From the NCBI GenBank assembly GCA_011947345.1, contig JAAVTG010001003.1, forward strand, positions 1,426,001 through 1,490,000: a stretch of 64,000 nt of DNA, written 5' to 3'. Below, piece by piece: positions 54,027 to 64,000 of this stretch. Made by a program: the position numbers and the translations under genes. A model generated the notes under the pieces. That model made no database searches and was not told the origin of the DNA. It saw only the letters and a list, made by a program, of their open reading frames with translations. Source of the stretch: Phytophthora quininea (taxonomy: Eukaryota > Oomycota > Peronosporomycetes > Peronosporales > Peronosporaceae). The stretch's first letter is position 1; each line of letters opens with the position of its first letter.

Positions 54027-54162
54027 GACGTTCAGCTTCAGCTGATCTAAAGGGCTTCGTGGGGTTGCCTGTCCTTGAGATAAAGGAATTGACGTGGATT
54101 AAGCAACGTGAAGAGGTAAACAATTCATGATCGATAGCAAAGTTCATCTAGAACAATTAATC

Positions 54163-56589
54163 TACGCTGTCTGGACAAGACTGATGTCGAGCCAGATCGA
54201 TTTCATTGCGCCTGATGGTTCCATAGTTGATGTAAATGTACGCGAGCATTTCGACCTTCTCAACCGAAAGCCTGTTTCATCGCTTGGTGTGGATGTGACC
54301 GAAAATGCTCCAAGCTCTTTCGCTGGCTGCTGACGACGTCGGGATCGCGAAGACTATTTGTGCAATTTTCTTAAGCAACGGATACTTTTTGTTGTTCATG
54401 GCGTTCCAGTAATCCCGAGGACTTGATTCGGAATATTTCTCTCGAAGTCTTTCGCCGCCAAGTCTTTTATTGCTTTTGAACACGAGGATCTCCGCTGTTA
54501 GTCTGGGAGTATCACGCGACGTGACCACGCCGCAGCACTTCGCCATTTTGCATATCTGATCTTCCACCGTATCATCGTCCGAGCCAACAAAGTCGTCAAG
54601 ATTAGTGGTGGGATCCAGCAAGAAAGCAATACCCATAGCACTTGTAAGAGCATACTTCCACCGCTTCGGTATTTTTCGCGAAACAAAGTTTGAACGTCAC
54701 AAAGCGGGAGATCCGAAAGATTCGCATATACCCCATTCACAGAAAGACTTTCGGTGGTACCGTCGCCATTACTGTCTTGGATTGCTGCATTACGATTAAG
54801 TGGGTCCTCTTCTTCATCATTCGATTGCTCAGCATCGAATTGCCCAGCATCGGATTGCTCAGTATCATGTTGCGTACCAGTTGCGTCTGCTTGCTCGGAT
54901 ATCGCCGGACCAACTTGTCGCTCTTGCTCAGGGATGTGACTCCATAAGCATCATGGTACCGTAGCCATCTAAACCACTTGTACACCGCCGACGCGAATAC
55001 ATTATCCGCTTCTAAGACTTTTAGTACAGCAATAATTGGATCAAATAGACGTACAATCGTTCTCAGGTTATTCCAAAATCCATTGTCACGAACCAATGCT
55101 GTTACGAAGGCAAGCTCTCGCCTCCGTGTTGCAGTACCGCGATAGCGACCTGTGAATTCCTCGTAGTCCGGACTCAAAAAGTTTCTCAAGTACCTCCTGG
55201 CTGTTCAATACAGTCCGCAGGCAAGAAAACACTTAATACCAACGCGTTGGCGTGGGCAACACGAGATTTCTTGCTTTCGATCCAAGATCACGCATGCCCT
55301 GCTACAAGCGCTTGAACTCGTCAAGTAGTGCAAGATGATCTTTCACGAATCGAGCCACAGCTACAGCTCTCAAACGGATTTCGCGAATAGCAGGAAATTT
55401 GCACACATCCTGCATCAGCAGATTTAAGATGTGTGCTGAGCAACCACCATTGACGATATTTGGTCTGCGAGCATGAACACGCCCTGTAGCGCTCCTCATG
55501 TTTTTGGCATTGTCCGTAATGACGGATACAACCTGTGTTGAAGTTAACCGCTCGATATCTGCAATTACTTTCTCAATTTCACCCGCAAGATAGTCTGCAG
55601 TATGTTGTTTGGACCTTGTCGACCACGAGGACCAAAATACCGAAGGCATCCCCGGCGCAACTACCAAGAAGTTAATAATGCTGGAACCGTTGGTGTCAGT
55701 CCAGCCATCCGTCACAAGAGAAACATACACTTGCTGATCAACCAACTCGATAACCTCCAACCTCATCTCGGCTTGCACTCGCAACAAAAGCTCACCACTC
55801 AGCCTGTGTCGCGAAGGCGCCTTGAATGTGGGCGCTACCAAAGCAAGAAATTCTTTGAACACAGGAGCATCTGCTAGCATAAATGGTAGGGCACATACAA
55901 AAATACTCGCGCCAGCGCCATTTCAAAAGCAGCCTGATTCAGCTCGATCGGCACTGAAGCAGTAGGATGTGCAGCACTTGTAGCTGTTGTAGCTGGTTCA
56001 TGAGCAGTAGATGGTGGTTGCAATGAAATTTCCACGTCTTTTGGTACTCTAGGGCACGGTTTGGAACCTGTGAAGTGTTTCAACAAGTTGCCGCTTGGCT
56101 TGCCGTTCTTTTGAGAGCACCACAATATTTGCATCGCCCATGCTTCTCCCCGTTCTCTTTCTCAACGAAATGGTACTGCCAAATGGGGTCAGAGGGGCAC
56201 CCAATTTTCGTTGGTGACGGTTGCACTTGCCGGGCTGAACCTGGTGACCTACGGGGTCGACCATGGAATCGCGCAGGAGTTGATGCCGGAGTTTGGACTG
56301 ACCGCTCTCCCGGACTCGCGTGTGAAAACTGACCACCTGGGCTTAATCTGGTAGCAACTCTGTGATAAGGGCTGAAACGAAGCGTTCGTCGCATCGCCGA
56401 GCCTGGTGGTGTTGGAGCAGGGTTTGTCCCTGTTCGAGGAGTCCGTCGTAATGCCGAGTCTGAAGGCGCTGGAAGAGTAGTTGTGCCTCGTCGAGGCGTT
56501 CGAGGTGCAGTCGGAGACGCTGCTGGTGGTTGAGAGGGACCTTCATGAATCGCAGGCGGCACATGGCCGTCAGACGGCAGTCGTGGCAT
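54163..56589 (-). pseudogene. hAT transposase (BED finger, DUF659, C-terminal dimerisation), damaged
   Basis: From the ATG at 56589: a Pro/Thr/Arg-rich disordered N-terminus, then a BED zinc finger (PIWQYHFVEKENGEKHGRCK, CKYCGALK, NLLKHF). The DUF659 part of the catalytic domain follows (YVSLVTDGWTDTNGSSIINF, VVSVITDNAKNMRSATG; two Asp of the triad), and at the C-terminus PTSSAASERAWSIFGHIHTK, the hAT dimerisation block. Shifts at about 56108 (A4) and 55880 (C run) look like sequence error. In-frame TAG near 55303, TAA near 55239 and TGA near 54276 stand in conserved positions and suggest real inactivation. It would cut and paste the enclosing element. Confidence 0.82.
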
Positions 56590-56743
56590 GGTCTGCGTCG
56601 ATCGGTAGCTGCAGCCCTTCAGGATCCTTGTCAATGATACGGACTTTTGGATTGTTCTGGATATTTTGGATATTTTTAAATTGTCCAAAACGTTTCAGGG
56701 CATTTAGAAGTTCTTTACTAGTCTGATTCAAAACCACCCCTAC

Positions 56744-56751
56744 CCCCACGC
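56744..56751. repeat. Right target-site duplication of the hAT element
   Basis: CCCCACGC, identical to 52629-52636, right after the inverted end CCACCCCTA and one further C. Confidence 0.72.
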
Positions 56752-59195
56752 AGTACCCCTTCATTTTCGATATCTTCGAGATGCTCGCCGGTTCGTCTTC
56801 ATGTTATAGACGTGAATATGCTTTACGCTATATTTGGATGGAATTGTGGTGTATGAACGGCTAGTCATTCTACAACTATATCCAGAAAAGAGATATCACG
56901 GCAAAAATAGTACCGTTGGTAAGATAAATACTAATTAAAATGAACTGTGGCACTTTCGTCTTCAAAAACCCTTGTATCCATCTTCCCTGTGTTCAAAGTC
57001 TCCAATCGGTAATCATGGTCATATAGCCCAGATAATTTCCGCGTATGTGGGGTCAGCAAACGAGTAGATATTTTATGTTAGGAGTACTACGAAGTGGATG
57101 GCATTCTACACGTCAAACTCCAGCGTGCTGGACAAATTGCGTTGATAGATAAAATCTCGCAAAATCCACTTTTCAGTGTAGCCATTGCACGACACTGACA
57201 CGGATGATTATGGCTTGGATGAGTTGATGCGCGGCCCTCCACGTCAACGAACACCGGAATCCGGTCGCAGCCCCTAACCCTGAAGGCTATTACAGAAAAG
57301 CTAACTATCCACGCAGAAAGCGCTTTTTGTATTTTTCTTTTCTACATAGTAGCAACGTTTTCAGAAAACGTTCTGGCATTTCAAACACTCGTTTTCTACC
57401 AAGAATGTGGAGTTGTATAAAGGGATTCATACTTGCACAGTTACAAAGAAAATGCTGAGAATGCTGTTCGCAAATTCTGCGGGCCTATAGCAACGTTGTA
57501 CACATGGTCTACGAAAATTCCACATAGTAAATCTCGCCCGATCGTTGGAGTCTTTTCATTCCTCAATTTGTCTTCGAGCTAGCCAGTACAAGCCCCAACA
57601 GCACCCAAAAGTCCTAATTTCCCTTCTACCAGCACCAACATTTCCTTCCGCTGCCATCTGTCACCTCGGCCACCCTAAGGACTGTCGCGCTGCCACCAGC
57701 ACTATGAGGCGTCGCAGATCTTCCTGAAGACGCTCACTGCAGCCGTCCAACGCCAGCGAAAAGGACGCCGTCCCAGAAGCAATCTCTGCTACCGCTACTT
57801 CACCGACATCTACTGTTACAGCTTCTCCATCGTCTCTAGCCGTCAGTGATAATAGCGTTACCGCGCCACTGTCTGACAATGGTTTACCGACATCATCATC
57901 CAGTGAGAGTGAGCACTTCCCTGTAGACATCGCTCCTCACCATTAACCGCTGACGCGACTAACACTAGCGATGACAGCAGTAGAGTGAAGACAACAACGG
58001 CCAGTTCGTGCTCTTCTCCAGCGACAGCGACTACCGTCGGCGTGGGCCATGAAGAAATTAACGCCAATCCTGATGAAGAACCAGTAACAAGAGTTTGGAG
58101 AAGCGGATGAGAGCTCCCTCACCCAATCACGGCCAAAACAAAGGCAAAAGCTCAGGCGGTTCTTGGAGTGTTAGAGAATGCCCGGTTATCGATGTCAACG
58201 TCTTGGCCCATCAACAAGATTATCACGAATCCAATGCGACTGCAGGATATTTTAACTGTGGCTGCTTGTGCTAGGTCGAACACCTGGAAACAATGGAGGC
58301 AGAAAATTTGCCGAGAGTCATCAATTACTCGTTTAAGATGGGACACTGAATTGCCCCCAACTGATGTCTGGAAAGTACATATGGTGCATTTCACGAAAGC
58401 TAGAAACAGGAACAAAAAGTAGATAGCAACAAAACACGAGAAATAGCGAGGTGGGCCTCGCAAAAAAAATGTCTGCGTTGACGGGCAATACTGCCAATAA
58501 TAGTGGCGACATACAATAACACCTTTGAAAAGAAAACAAGCCGGAAGTGAATGAAAAAGACAAAATTTCACAACAATAGAAAAACCGAAAAGTGCAAACA
58601 AAACCCCGCCCTCTGAGTTGCCCCATAAAAAATGTTTTGAGCGTTTGAAAAGACAAGTTTAGAGATATAGTTAGGCGCCGGTGCCATCGGGACTATCTCA
58701 TCCCCACGGCTAAGAAATGGCGGCTTGAGGTATTTCCTGAGACTGGACATCATTGTTCAAGGAGATGTAGATACCACTGTGGGACGGAAAATTTCCGAGA
58801 TTCTATAATTATGAAACGGAATCGGTTTGACGGTGCGGAAATATTCTGATTTGACACATATTTTAATCACTTATGTCGAGCCTTCGAAAGACGATCAGCC
58901 GACAAAGAAACGGTGGACTGTGATTCGTCAGAAGGCCACTCCGGAGCCAACAACAGCTAAGGGCTGTTCCTACTCCGTGGTAAATTGGGCTTTGCTGGAC
59001 GATGGCTCGGAACGATAATCCCTGCACTCCTAACCGGATTGGGATCCGATATCAACTCGTATCCGAAGAGAGGTACACTTGCACATCAAGTTTCCTTTGC
59101 CGTTGCGCAAAATGAACACCTCCACGCCAAGCTCGAAGTGGACTGTAACTGCGTCGCTGGATGCATGAAAGTGTCCGATCCGGCCGCCGACATTG
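56752..59195. other. Region without recognised genes between the hAT element and the tRNA array
   Basis: 2.4 kb, AT-rich at first. A Ser/Thr/Ala-rich stretch at 57560-57950 has several stops in all frames. The open frame 58827-59018 and the plus-strand frame 58985-59377 have no recognised family, the latter overlapping the SAP-like ORF in another frame. I see no structural RNA. Confidence 0.4.
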
Positions 59196-59531
59196 GAAAG
59201 CTACGAGGATTGGACGCTCGATCAACTAAAGCTGGAATGCACAGTACGAAAGCTGAACGTTGCCAAGAATATGAAGAAACAAGACCGTGTGAACATACTT
59301 CAAGCTTAGGACTCGAACAAAGAAGACGTCGAGGTGCTGCTTCAGCGTCAGCAGAAGATATCCAAGCGAGTCAGTGACCAGGACGAGAAGCAGACTGGCA
59401 GTATGTTTCATCTCATTAATGTGCTTTTCTCCGACCAATTTCTTGAAGACTTTCTTGCAACTCGGGATCAGCTTCGTCGCGAGCAACTTCATGCTGGAGG
59501 GGTATCGTTTTGGGTCGAAATCGCCACAGCT
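59196..59531 (+). pseudogene. SAP-domain-like protein fragment cut by the tRNA array
   Basis: In frame from 59196: YEDWTLDQLKLECTVRKLNV, KKQDRVNILQ, a TAG, then DSNKEDVEVLLQRQQKISKR and SMFHLINVLFSDQFLEDFLA up to FWVEIAT. The first part has the helix-turn pattern of SAP DNA-binding domains. The whole belongs to a multicopy protein family I remember from Phytophthora genomes, where the sequence continues beyond FW. Here it stops at the first base of the 771-bp array, which therefore truncates it. The TAG replaces a position usually Tyr. Confidence 0.5.
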
Positions 59532-60140
59532 GCGGCTGACCCACCCGCTTCAGTAGCGGACCATATACATACTGCACAGCTAGTATTCTGCTGTTCACCC
59601 ACAGCCTCGATACCTCAACCGCCCGGAGTCTGCGAGAGAACCCTCACGGCTAACGAGACCATAGCGTTGTCGGCGCTGCTCGTCACTGCTCCTGCCCACT
59701 CGCCGCTCAACTGCGCTAACATGCAGGCACAGGCACACGACACGGCCACGACCAAGCACACTCGAATGGCAGGCGCGGGTTTCGATGTCAGCGCCGACCA
59801 AACATGCCTGGGTGATTTGTCGTGACTGTGAGCTGTGGCTCGCCAATAAGTCTTGCACGTTCGACGCACCGTCGCCGAGCGTGTGAGTGAGCGGCGACGG
59901 CGTGCGGGACGGGCTAGGACAGACGCCGCAAGCACCGAGCACCGCAAAACAGCGGGGAGGGATGACATCTGCGTTGAGTAGCACGACAAGGACGCGTCGC
60001 ACCGGTGATCGGAGGCAACGCACAGGTAGCGCCGAAGGCTAGGACGGGTGCAGACGGCGGCGGGGGTGCTGGAGCGGCGATGTGTGGCGTGTAGAGCGCG
60101 CGCAAATTTTGGGCGGCGTGAGGGGTAGGTTTGTTATGAT

Positions 60141-60213
60141 GCTCCTTTGGCTCAGTTGGTAGAGCGTCAGTCTCATAATCTGAAGGTCGCCAGTTCGAGC
60201 CTGGCAGGGAGCA
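60141..60213 (+). tRNA. trnM: tRNA-Met(CAT), elongator, array copy 1
   Basis: 73 nt with a cloverleaf: acceptor GCTCCTT/AGGGAGC (one G-U), D-arm with GGCTCAGTTGG (A box), anticodon loop CTCATAA, T-arm GCCAG-TTCGAGC-CTGGC (B box), discriminator A. The anticodon stem has the T-T pair common in eukaryotic elongator Met tRNAs. No intron. CCA is not encoded. Followed by CTTCTTTAC, only three T in a row. Confidence 0.95.
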
Positions 60214-60911
60214 CTTCTTTACTCGCCCGCAGTGCTGCGCTCGGTGTCTGTTTTGCTCTTCGTTGGCGCCATCCAGGGACACAGCGCGCACGCACACAGC
60301 GGCGGCTGACCCACCCGCTTCAGTAGCGGACCATATACATACTGCACAGCTAGTATTCTGCTGTTCACCCACAGCCTCGATACCTCAACCGCCCGGAGTC
60401 TGCGAGAGAACCCTCACGGCTAACGAGACCATAGCGTTGTCGGCGCTGCTCGTCACTGCTCCTGCCCACTCGCCGCTCAACTGCGCTAACATGCAGGCAC
60501 AGGCACACGACACGGCCACGACCAAGCACACTCGAATGGCAGGCGCGGGTTTCGATGTCAGCGCCGACCAAACATGCCTGGGTGATTTGTCGTGACTGTG
60601 AGCTGTGGCTCGCCAATAAGTCTTGCACGTTCGACGCACCGTCGCCGAGCGTGTGAGTGAGCGGCGACGGCGTGCGGGACGGGCTAGGACAGACGCCGCA
60701 AGCACCGAGCACCGCAAAACAGCGGGGAGGGATGACATCTGCGTTGAGTAGCACGACAAGGACGCGTCGCACCGGTGATCGGAGGCAACGCACAGGTAGC
60801 GCCGAAGGCTAGGACGGGTGCAGACGGCGGCGGGGGTGCTGGAGCGGCGATGTGTGGCGTGTAGAGCGCGCGCAAATTTTGGGCGGCGTGAGGGGGTAGG
60901 TTTGTTATGAT

Positions 60912-60984
60912 GCTCCTTTGGCTCAGTTGGTAGAGCGTCAGTCTCATAATCTGAAGGTCGCCAGTTCGAGCCTGGCAGGGAGCA
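60912..60984 (+). tRNA. trnM: tRNA-Met(CAT), array copy 2
   Basis: Identical in sequence to copy 1. Here the trailer has CTTCTTTTAC with four T, a proper Pol III stop. Confidence 0.95.
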
Positions 60985-61683
60985 CTTCTTTTACTCGCCC
61001 GCAGTGCTGCGCTCGGTGTCTGTTTTGCTCTTCGTTGGCGCCATCCAGGGACACAGCGCGCACGCACACAGCGGCGGCTGACCCACCCGCTTCAGTAGCG
61101 GACCATATACATACTGCACAGCTAGTATTCTGCTGTTCACCCACAGCCTCGATACCTCAACCGCCCGGAGTCTGCGAGAGAACCCTCACGGCTAACGAGA
61201 CCATAGCGTTGTCGGCGCTGCTCGTCACTGCTCCTGCCCACTCGCCGCTCAACTGCGCTAACATGCAGGCACAGGCACACGACACGGCCACGACCAAGCA
61301 CACTCGAATGGCAGGCGCGGGTTTCGATGTCAGCGCCGACCAAACATGCCTGGGTGATTTGTCGTGACTGTGAGCTGTGGCTCGCCAATAAGTCTTGCAC
61401 GTTCGACGCACCGTCGCCGAGCGTGTGAGTGAGCGGCGACGGCGTGCGGGACGGGCTAGGACAGACGCCGCAAGCACCGAGCACCGCAAAACAGCGGGGA
61501 GGGATGACATCTGCGTTGAGTAGCACGACAAGGACGCGTCGCACCGGTGATCGGAGGCAACGCACAGGTAGCGCCGAAGGCTAGGACGGGTGCAGACGGC
61601 GGCGGGGGTGCTGGAGCGGCGATGTGTGGCGTGTAGAGCGCGCGCAAATTTTGGGCGGCGTGAGGGGGTAGGTTTGTTATGAT

Positions 61684-61756
61684 GCTCCTTTGGCTCAGTT
61701 GGTAGAGCGTCAGTCTCATAATCTGAAGGTCGCCAGTTCGAGCCTGGCAGGGAGCA
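61684..61756 (+). tRNA. trnM: tRNA-Met(CAT), array copy 3
   Basis: Identical to copy 1; trailer with three T. Confidence 0.95.
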
Positions 61757-62454
61757 CTTCTTTACTCGCCCGCAGTGCTGCGCTCGGTGTCTGTTTTGCT
61801 CTTCGTTGGCGCCATCCAGGGACACAGCGCGCATGCACACAGCGGCGGCTGACCCACCCGCTTCAGTAGCGGACCATATACATACTGCACAGCTAGTATT
61901 CTGCTGTTCACCCACAGCCTCGATACCTCAACCGCCCGGAGTCTGCGAGAGAACCCTCACGGCTAACGAGACCATAGCGTTGTCGGCGCTGCTCGTCACT
62001 GCTCCTGCCCACTCGCCGCTCAACTGCGCTAACATGCAGGCACAGGCACACGACACGGCCACGACCAAGCACACTCGAATGGCAGGCGCGGGTTTCGATG
62101 TCAGCGCCGACCAAACATGCCTGGGTGATTTGTCGTGACTGTGAGCTGTGGCTCGCCAATAAGTCTTGCACGTTCGACGCACCGTCGCCGAGCGTGTGAG
62201 TGAGCGGCGACGGCGTGCGGGACGGGCTAGGACAGACGCCGCAAGCACCGAGCACCGCAAAACAGCGGGGAGGGATGACATCTGCGTTGAGTAGCACGAC
62301 AAGGACGCGTCGCACCGGTGATCGGAGGCAACGCACAGGTAGCGCCGAAGGCTAGGACGGGTGCAGACGGCGGCGGGGGTGCTGGAGCGGCGATGTGTGG
62401 CGTGTAGAGCGCGCGCAAATTTTGGGCGGCGTGAGGGGGTAGGTTTGTTATGAT

Positions 62455-62527
62455 GCTCCTTTGGCTCAGTTGGTAGAGCGTCAGTCTCATAATCTGAAGG
62501 TCGCCAGTTCGAGCCTGGCAGGGAGCA
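62455..62527 (+). tRNA. trnM: tRNA-Met(CAT), array copy 4
   Basis: Identical to copy 1; trailer with three T. Confidence 0.95.
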
Positions 62528-63225
62528 CTTCTTTACTCGCCCGCAGTGCTGCGCTCGGTGTCTGTTTTGCTCTTCGTTGGCGCCATCCAGGGACACAGCG
62601 CGCACGCACACAGCGGCGGCTGACCCACCCGCTTCAGTAGCGGACCATATACATACTGCACAGCTAGTATTCTGCTGTTCACCCACAGCCTCGATACCTC
62701 AACCGCCCGGAGTCTGCGAGAGAACCCTCACGGCTAACGAGACCATAGCGTTGTCGGCGCTGCTCGTCACTGCTCCTGCCCACTCGCCGCTCAACTGCGC
62801 TAACATGCAGGCACAGGCACACGACACGGCCACGACCAAGCACACTCGAATGGCAGGCGCGGGTTTCGATGTCAGCGCCGACCAAACATGCCTGGGTGAT
62901 TTGTCGTGACTGTGAGCTGTGGCTCGCCAATAAGTCTTGCACGTTCGACGCACCGTCGCCGAGCGTGTGAGTGAGCGGCGACGGCGTGCGGGACGGGCTA
63001 GGACAGACGCCGCAAGCACCGAGCACCGCAAAAACAGCGGGGAGGGATGACATCTGCGTTGAGTAGCACGACAAGGACGCGTCGCACCGGTGATCGGAGG
63101 CAACGCACAGGTAGCGCCGAAGGCTAGGACGGGTGCAGACGGCGGCGGGGGTGCTGGAGCGGCGATGTGTGGCGTGTAGAGCGCGCGCAAATTTTGGGCG
63201 GCGTGAGGGGTAGGTTTGTTATGAT

Positions 63226-63298
63226 GCTCCTTTGGCTCAGTTGGTAGAGCGTCAGTCTCATAATCTGAAGGTCGCCAGTTCGAGCCTGGCAGGGAGCA
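63226..63298 (+). tRNA. trnM: tRNA-Met(CAT), array copy 5
   Basis: Identical to copy 1; trailer with four T. Confidence 0.95.
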
Positions 63299-63997
63299 CT
63301 TCTTTTACTCGCCCGCAGTGCTGCGCTCGGTGTCTGTTTTGCTCTTCGTTGGCGCCATCCAGGGACACAGCGCGCACGCACACAGCGGCGGCTGACCCAC
63401 CCGCTTCAGTAGCGGACCATATACATACTGCACAGCTAGTATTCTGCTGTTCACCCACAGCCTCGATACCTCAACCGCCCGGAGTCTGCGAGAGAACCCT
63501 CACGGCTAACGAGACCATAGCGTTGTCGGCGCTGCTCGTCACTGCTCCTGCCCACTCGCCGCTCAACTGCGCTAACATGCAGGCACAGGCACACGACACG
63601 GCCACGACCAAGCACACTCGAATGGCAGGCGCGGGTTTCGATGTCAGCGCCGACCAAACATGCCTGGGTGATTTGTCGTGACTGTGAGCTGTGGCTCGCC
63701 AATAAGTCTTGCACGTTCGACGCACCGTCGCCGAGCGTGTGAGTGAGCGGCGACGGCGTGCGGGACGGGCTAGGACAGACGCCGCAAGCACCGAGCACCG
63801 CAAAACAGCGGGGAGGGATGACATCTGCGTTGAGTAGCACGACAAGGACGCGTCGCACCGGTGATCGGAGGCAACGCACAGGTAGCGCCGAAGGCTAGGA
63901 CGGGTGCAGACGGCGGCGGGGGTGCTGGAGCGGCGATGTGTGGCGTGTAGAGCGCGCGCAAATTTTGGGCGGCGTGAGGGGGTAGGTTTGTTATGAT

Positions 63998-64000
63998 GCT
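63998..64000 (+). tRNA. trnM: Start of tRNA-Met array copy 6, cut by the window end
   Basis: The leader TTGTTATGAT and the first three bases GCT fall exactly one unit after copy 5, so the array continues beyond the window. Confidence 0.85.

Larger units (their letters stand above)
52637..56742. mobile_element. 4.1-kb hAT DNA transposon carrying a captured P-type ATPase fragment
   Basis: The ends are inverted: TAGGGATGGTTTT at 52637-52649 and TAGGGGTGGTTTT (reverse strand) at 56742-56730, 12 of 13 matching, of the usual hAT (C/T)AGGGGTG type. Flanking 8-bp copies CCCCACGC mark the target duplication (one extra C on the right, within a C run). A shared subterminal motif CTGAAACGTTTTGG occurs at 52719-52732 and inverted at 56685-56698. 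A 17-bp palindrome lies at 52657-52673. Inside are the hAT transposase (minus strand) and, between it and the left end, a P5-type ATPase fragment unrelated to transposition. Confidence 0.82.
59532..64000 (+). repeat. Tandem array of 771-bp units, each with one tRNA-Met gene, open at the window end
   Basis: Starting at GCGGCTGACCCACCC, five full units and the start of a sixth tRNA are seen; the tRNA starts 60141, 60912, 61684, 62455, 63226 and 63998 are 771-772 bp apart. The units are practically identical. Differences found are lengths of homopolymers (GGGG/GGGGG before the tRNA, TTT/TTTT after it, one A4/A5) and a single substitution (CGCATGC for CGCACGC, near 61831). The spacer has no recognisable 5S, U6 or other RNA. 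Long frames in the spacer are by-products of GC-rich sequence. Confidence 0.95.

Noticed and set aside
59595..63961. Long minus-strand frames through the array, including a 252-residue one containing GSNWRPSDYETDALPTEP
   Set aside because: They run through the tRNA in antisense; this peptide is a known by-product of antisense tRNA translation and recurs with each unit.
59532..64000. CRISPR-like or 5S rDNA array
   Set aside because: Unit length 771 bp, no short repeat-spacer pattern and no 5S or snRNA sequence; only tRNA-Met is recognisable.

Overview
This window looks like nuclear DNA of an oomycete, most likely Phytophthora or a close Peronosporalean. The evidence is threefold. There are Inr/FPR-like core promoters (TCATTY followed by an ATTT tract) just upstream of some start codons. 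Introns are very short (56-73 nt), GT-AG, with CTAAC/CTAAT branch sites. Genes for flagellated zoospores sit among oomycete-type ankyrin genes and degraded MULE, hAT and tyrosine-recombinase elements. No tool was run; family calls rest on recognised motifs and remembered family features.

Layout. 1-570: a sugar-transporter start fused to an antisense Gln-rich fragment. 1469-2758: a salicylate-hydroxylase-like FAD monooxygenase. 2985-6595 and 18083-21693 (extending to about 22090 on one side): two arms of a roughly 3.6-kb inverted duplication carrying two convergent ankyrin genes and the end of a short-chain dehydrogenase. Between the arms lie the dehydrogenase start, chaperonin CCT3, the very large axonemal gene CFAP46 and a trypsin-like protease. 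22327-24137: PIGM in nine exons. 24267-26885: two tandem Mut-7/EXD3-like 3'-5' exonucleases. 27418-34410: two tandem P1B copper ATPases. 34598-38305: a coiled-coil protein and a bacterial-type GAPDH with an N-terminal extension. 38698-41874: CCDC39. 41942-42589: lumazine synthase with a C-terminal membrane anchor. 44230-45306: a JmjC-like protein.

From about 45.3 kb the window becomes repeat-rich. It holds a MULE transposase remnant, a cluster of small hairpins, a Crypton-like tyrosine recombinase, and a 4.1-kb hAT element. The hAT element has recognisable ends and an 8-bp target duplication, and it contains a decayed P5-type ATPase fragment beside its own transposase. From about 59532 to the window end there is a 771-bp tandem array in which every unit carries an elongator tRNA-Met(CAT).

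Many conserved genes here are broken by one-base shifts at homopolymers. In nearly every case I could resolve, the run is one base too short. The tRNA units also differ from each other mostly in homopolymer length. I therefore read most frameshifts in the housekeeping genes as sequence error. The nonsense codons in the P5 ATPase fragment, the hAT transposase and one ankyrin gene are more likely real decay. CFAP46 (central pair) and CCDC39 (axonemal ruler) both serve motility, PIGM the GPI-anchor pathway, and the copper ATPases copper export or loading.
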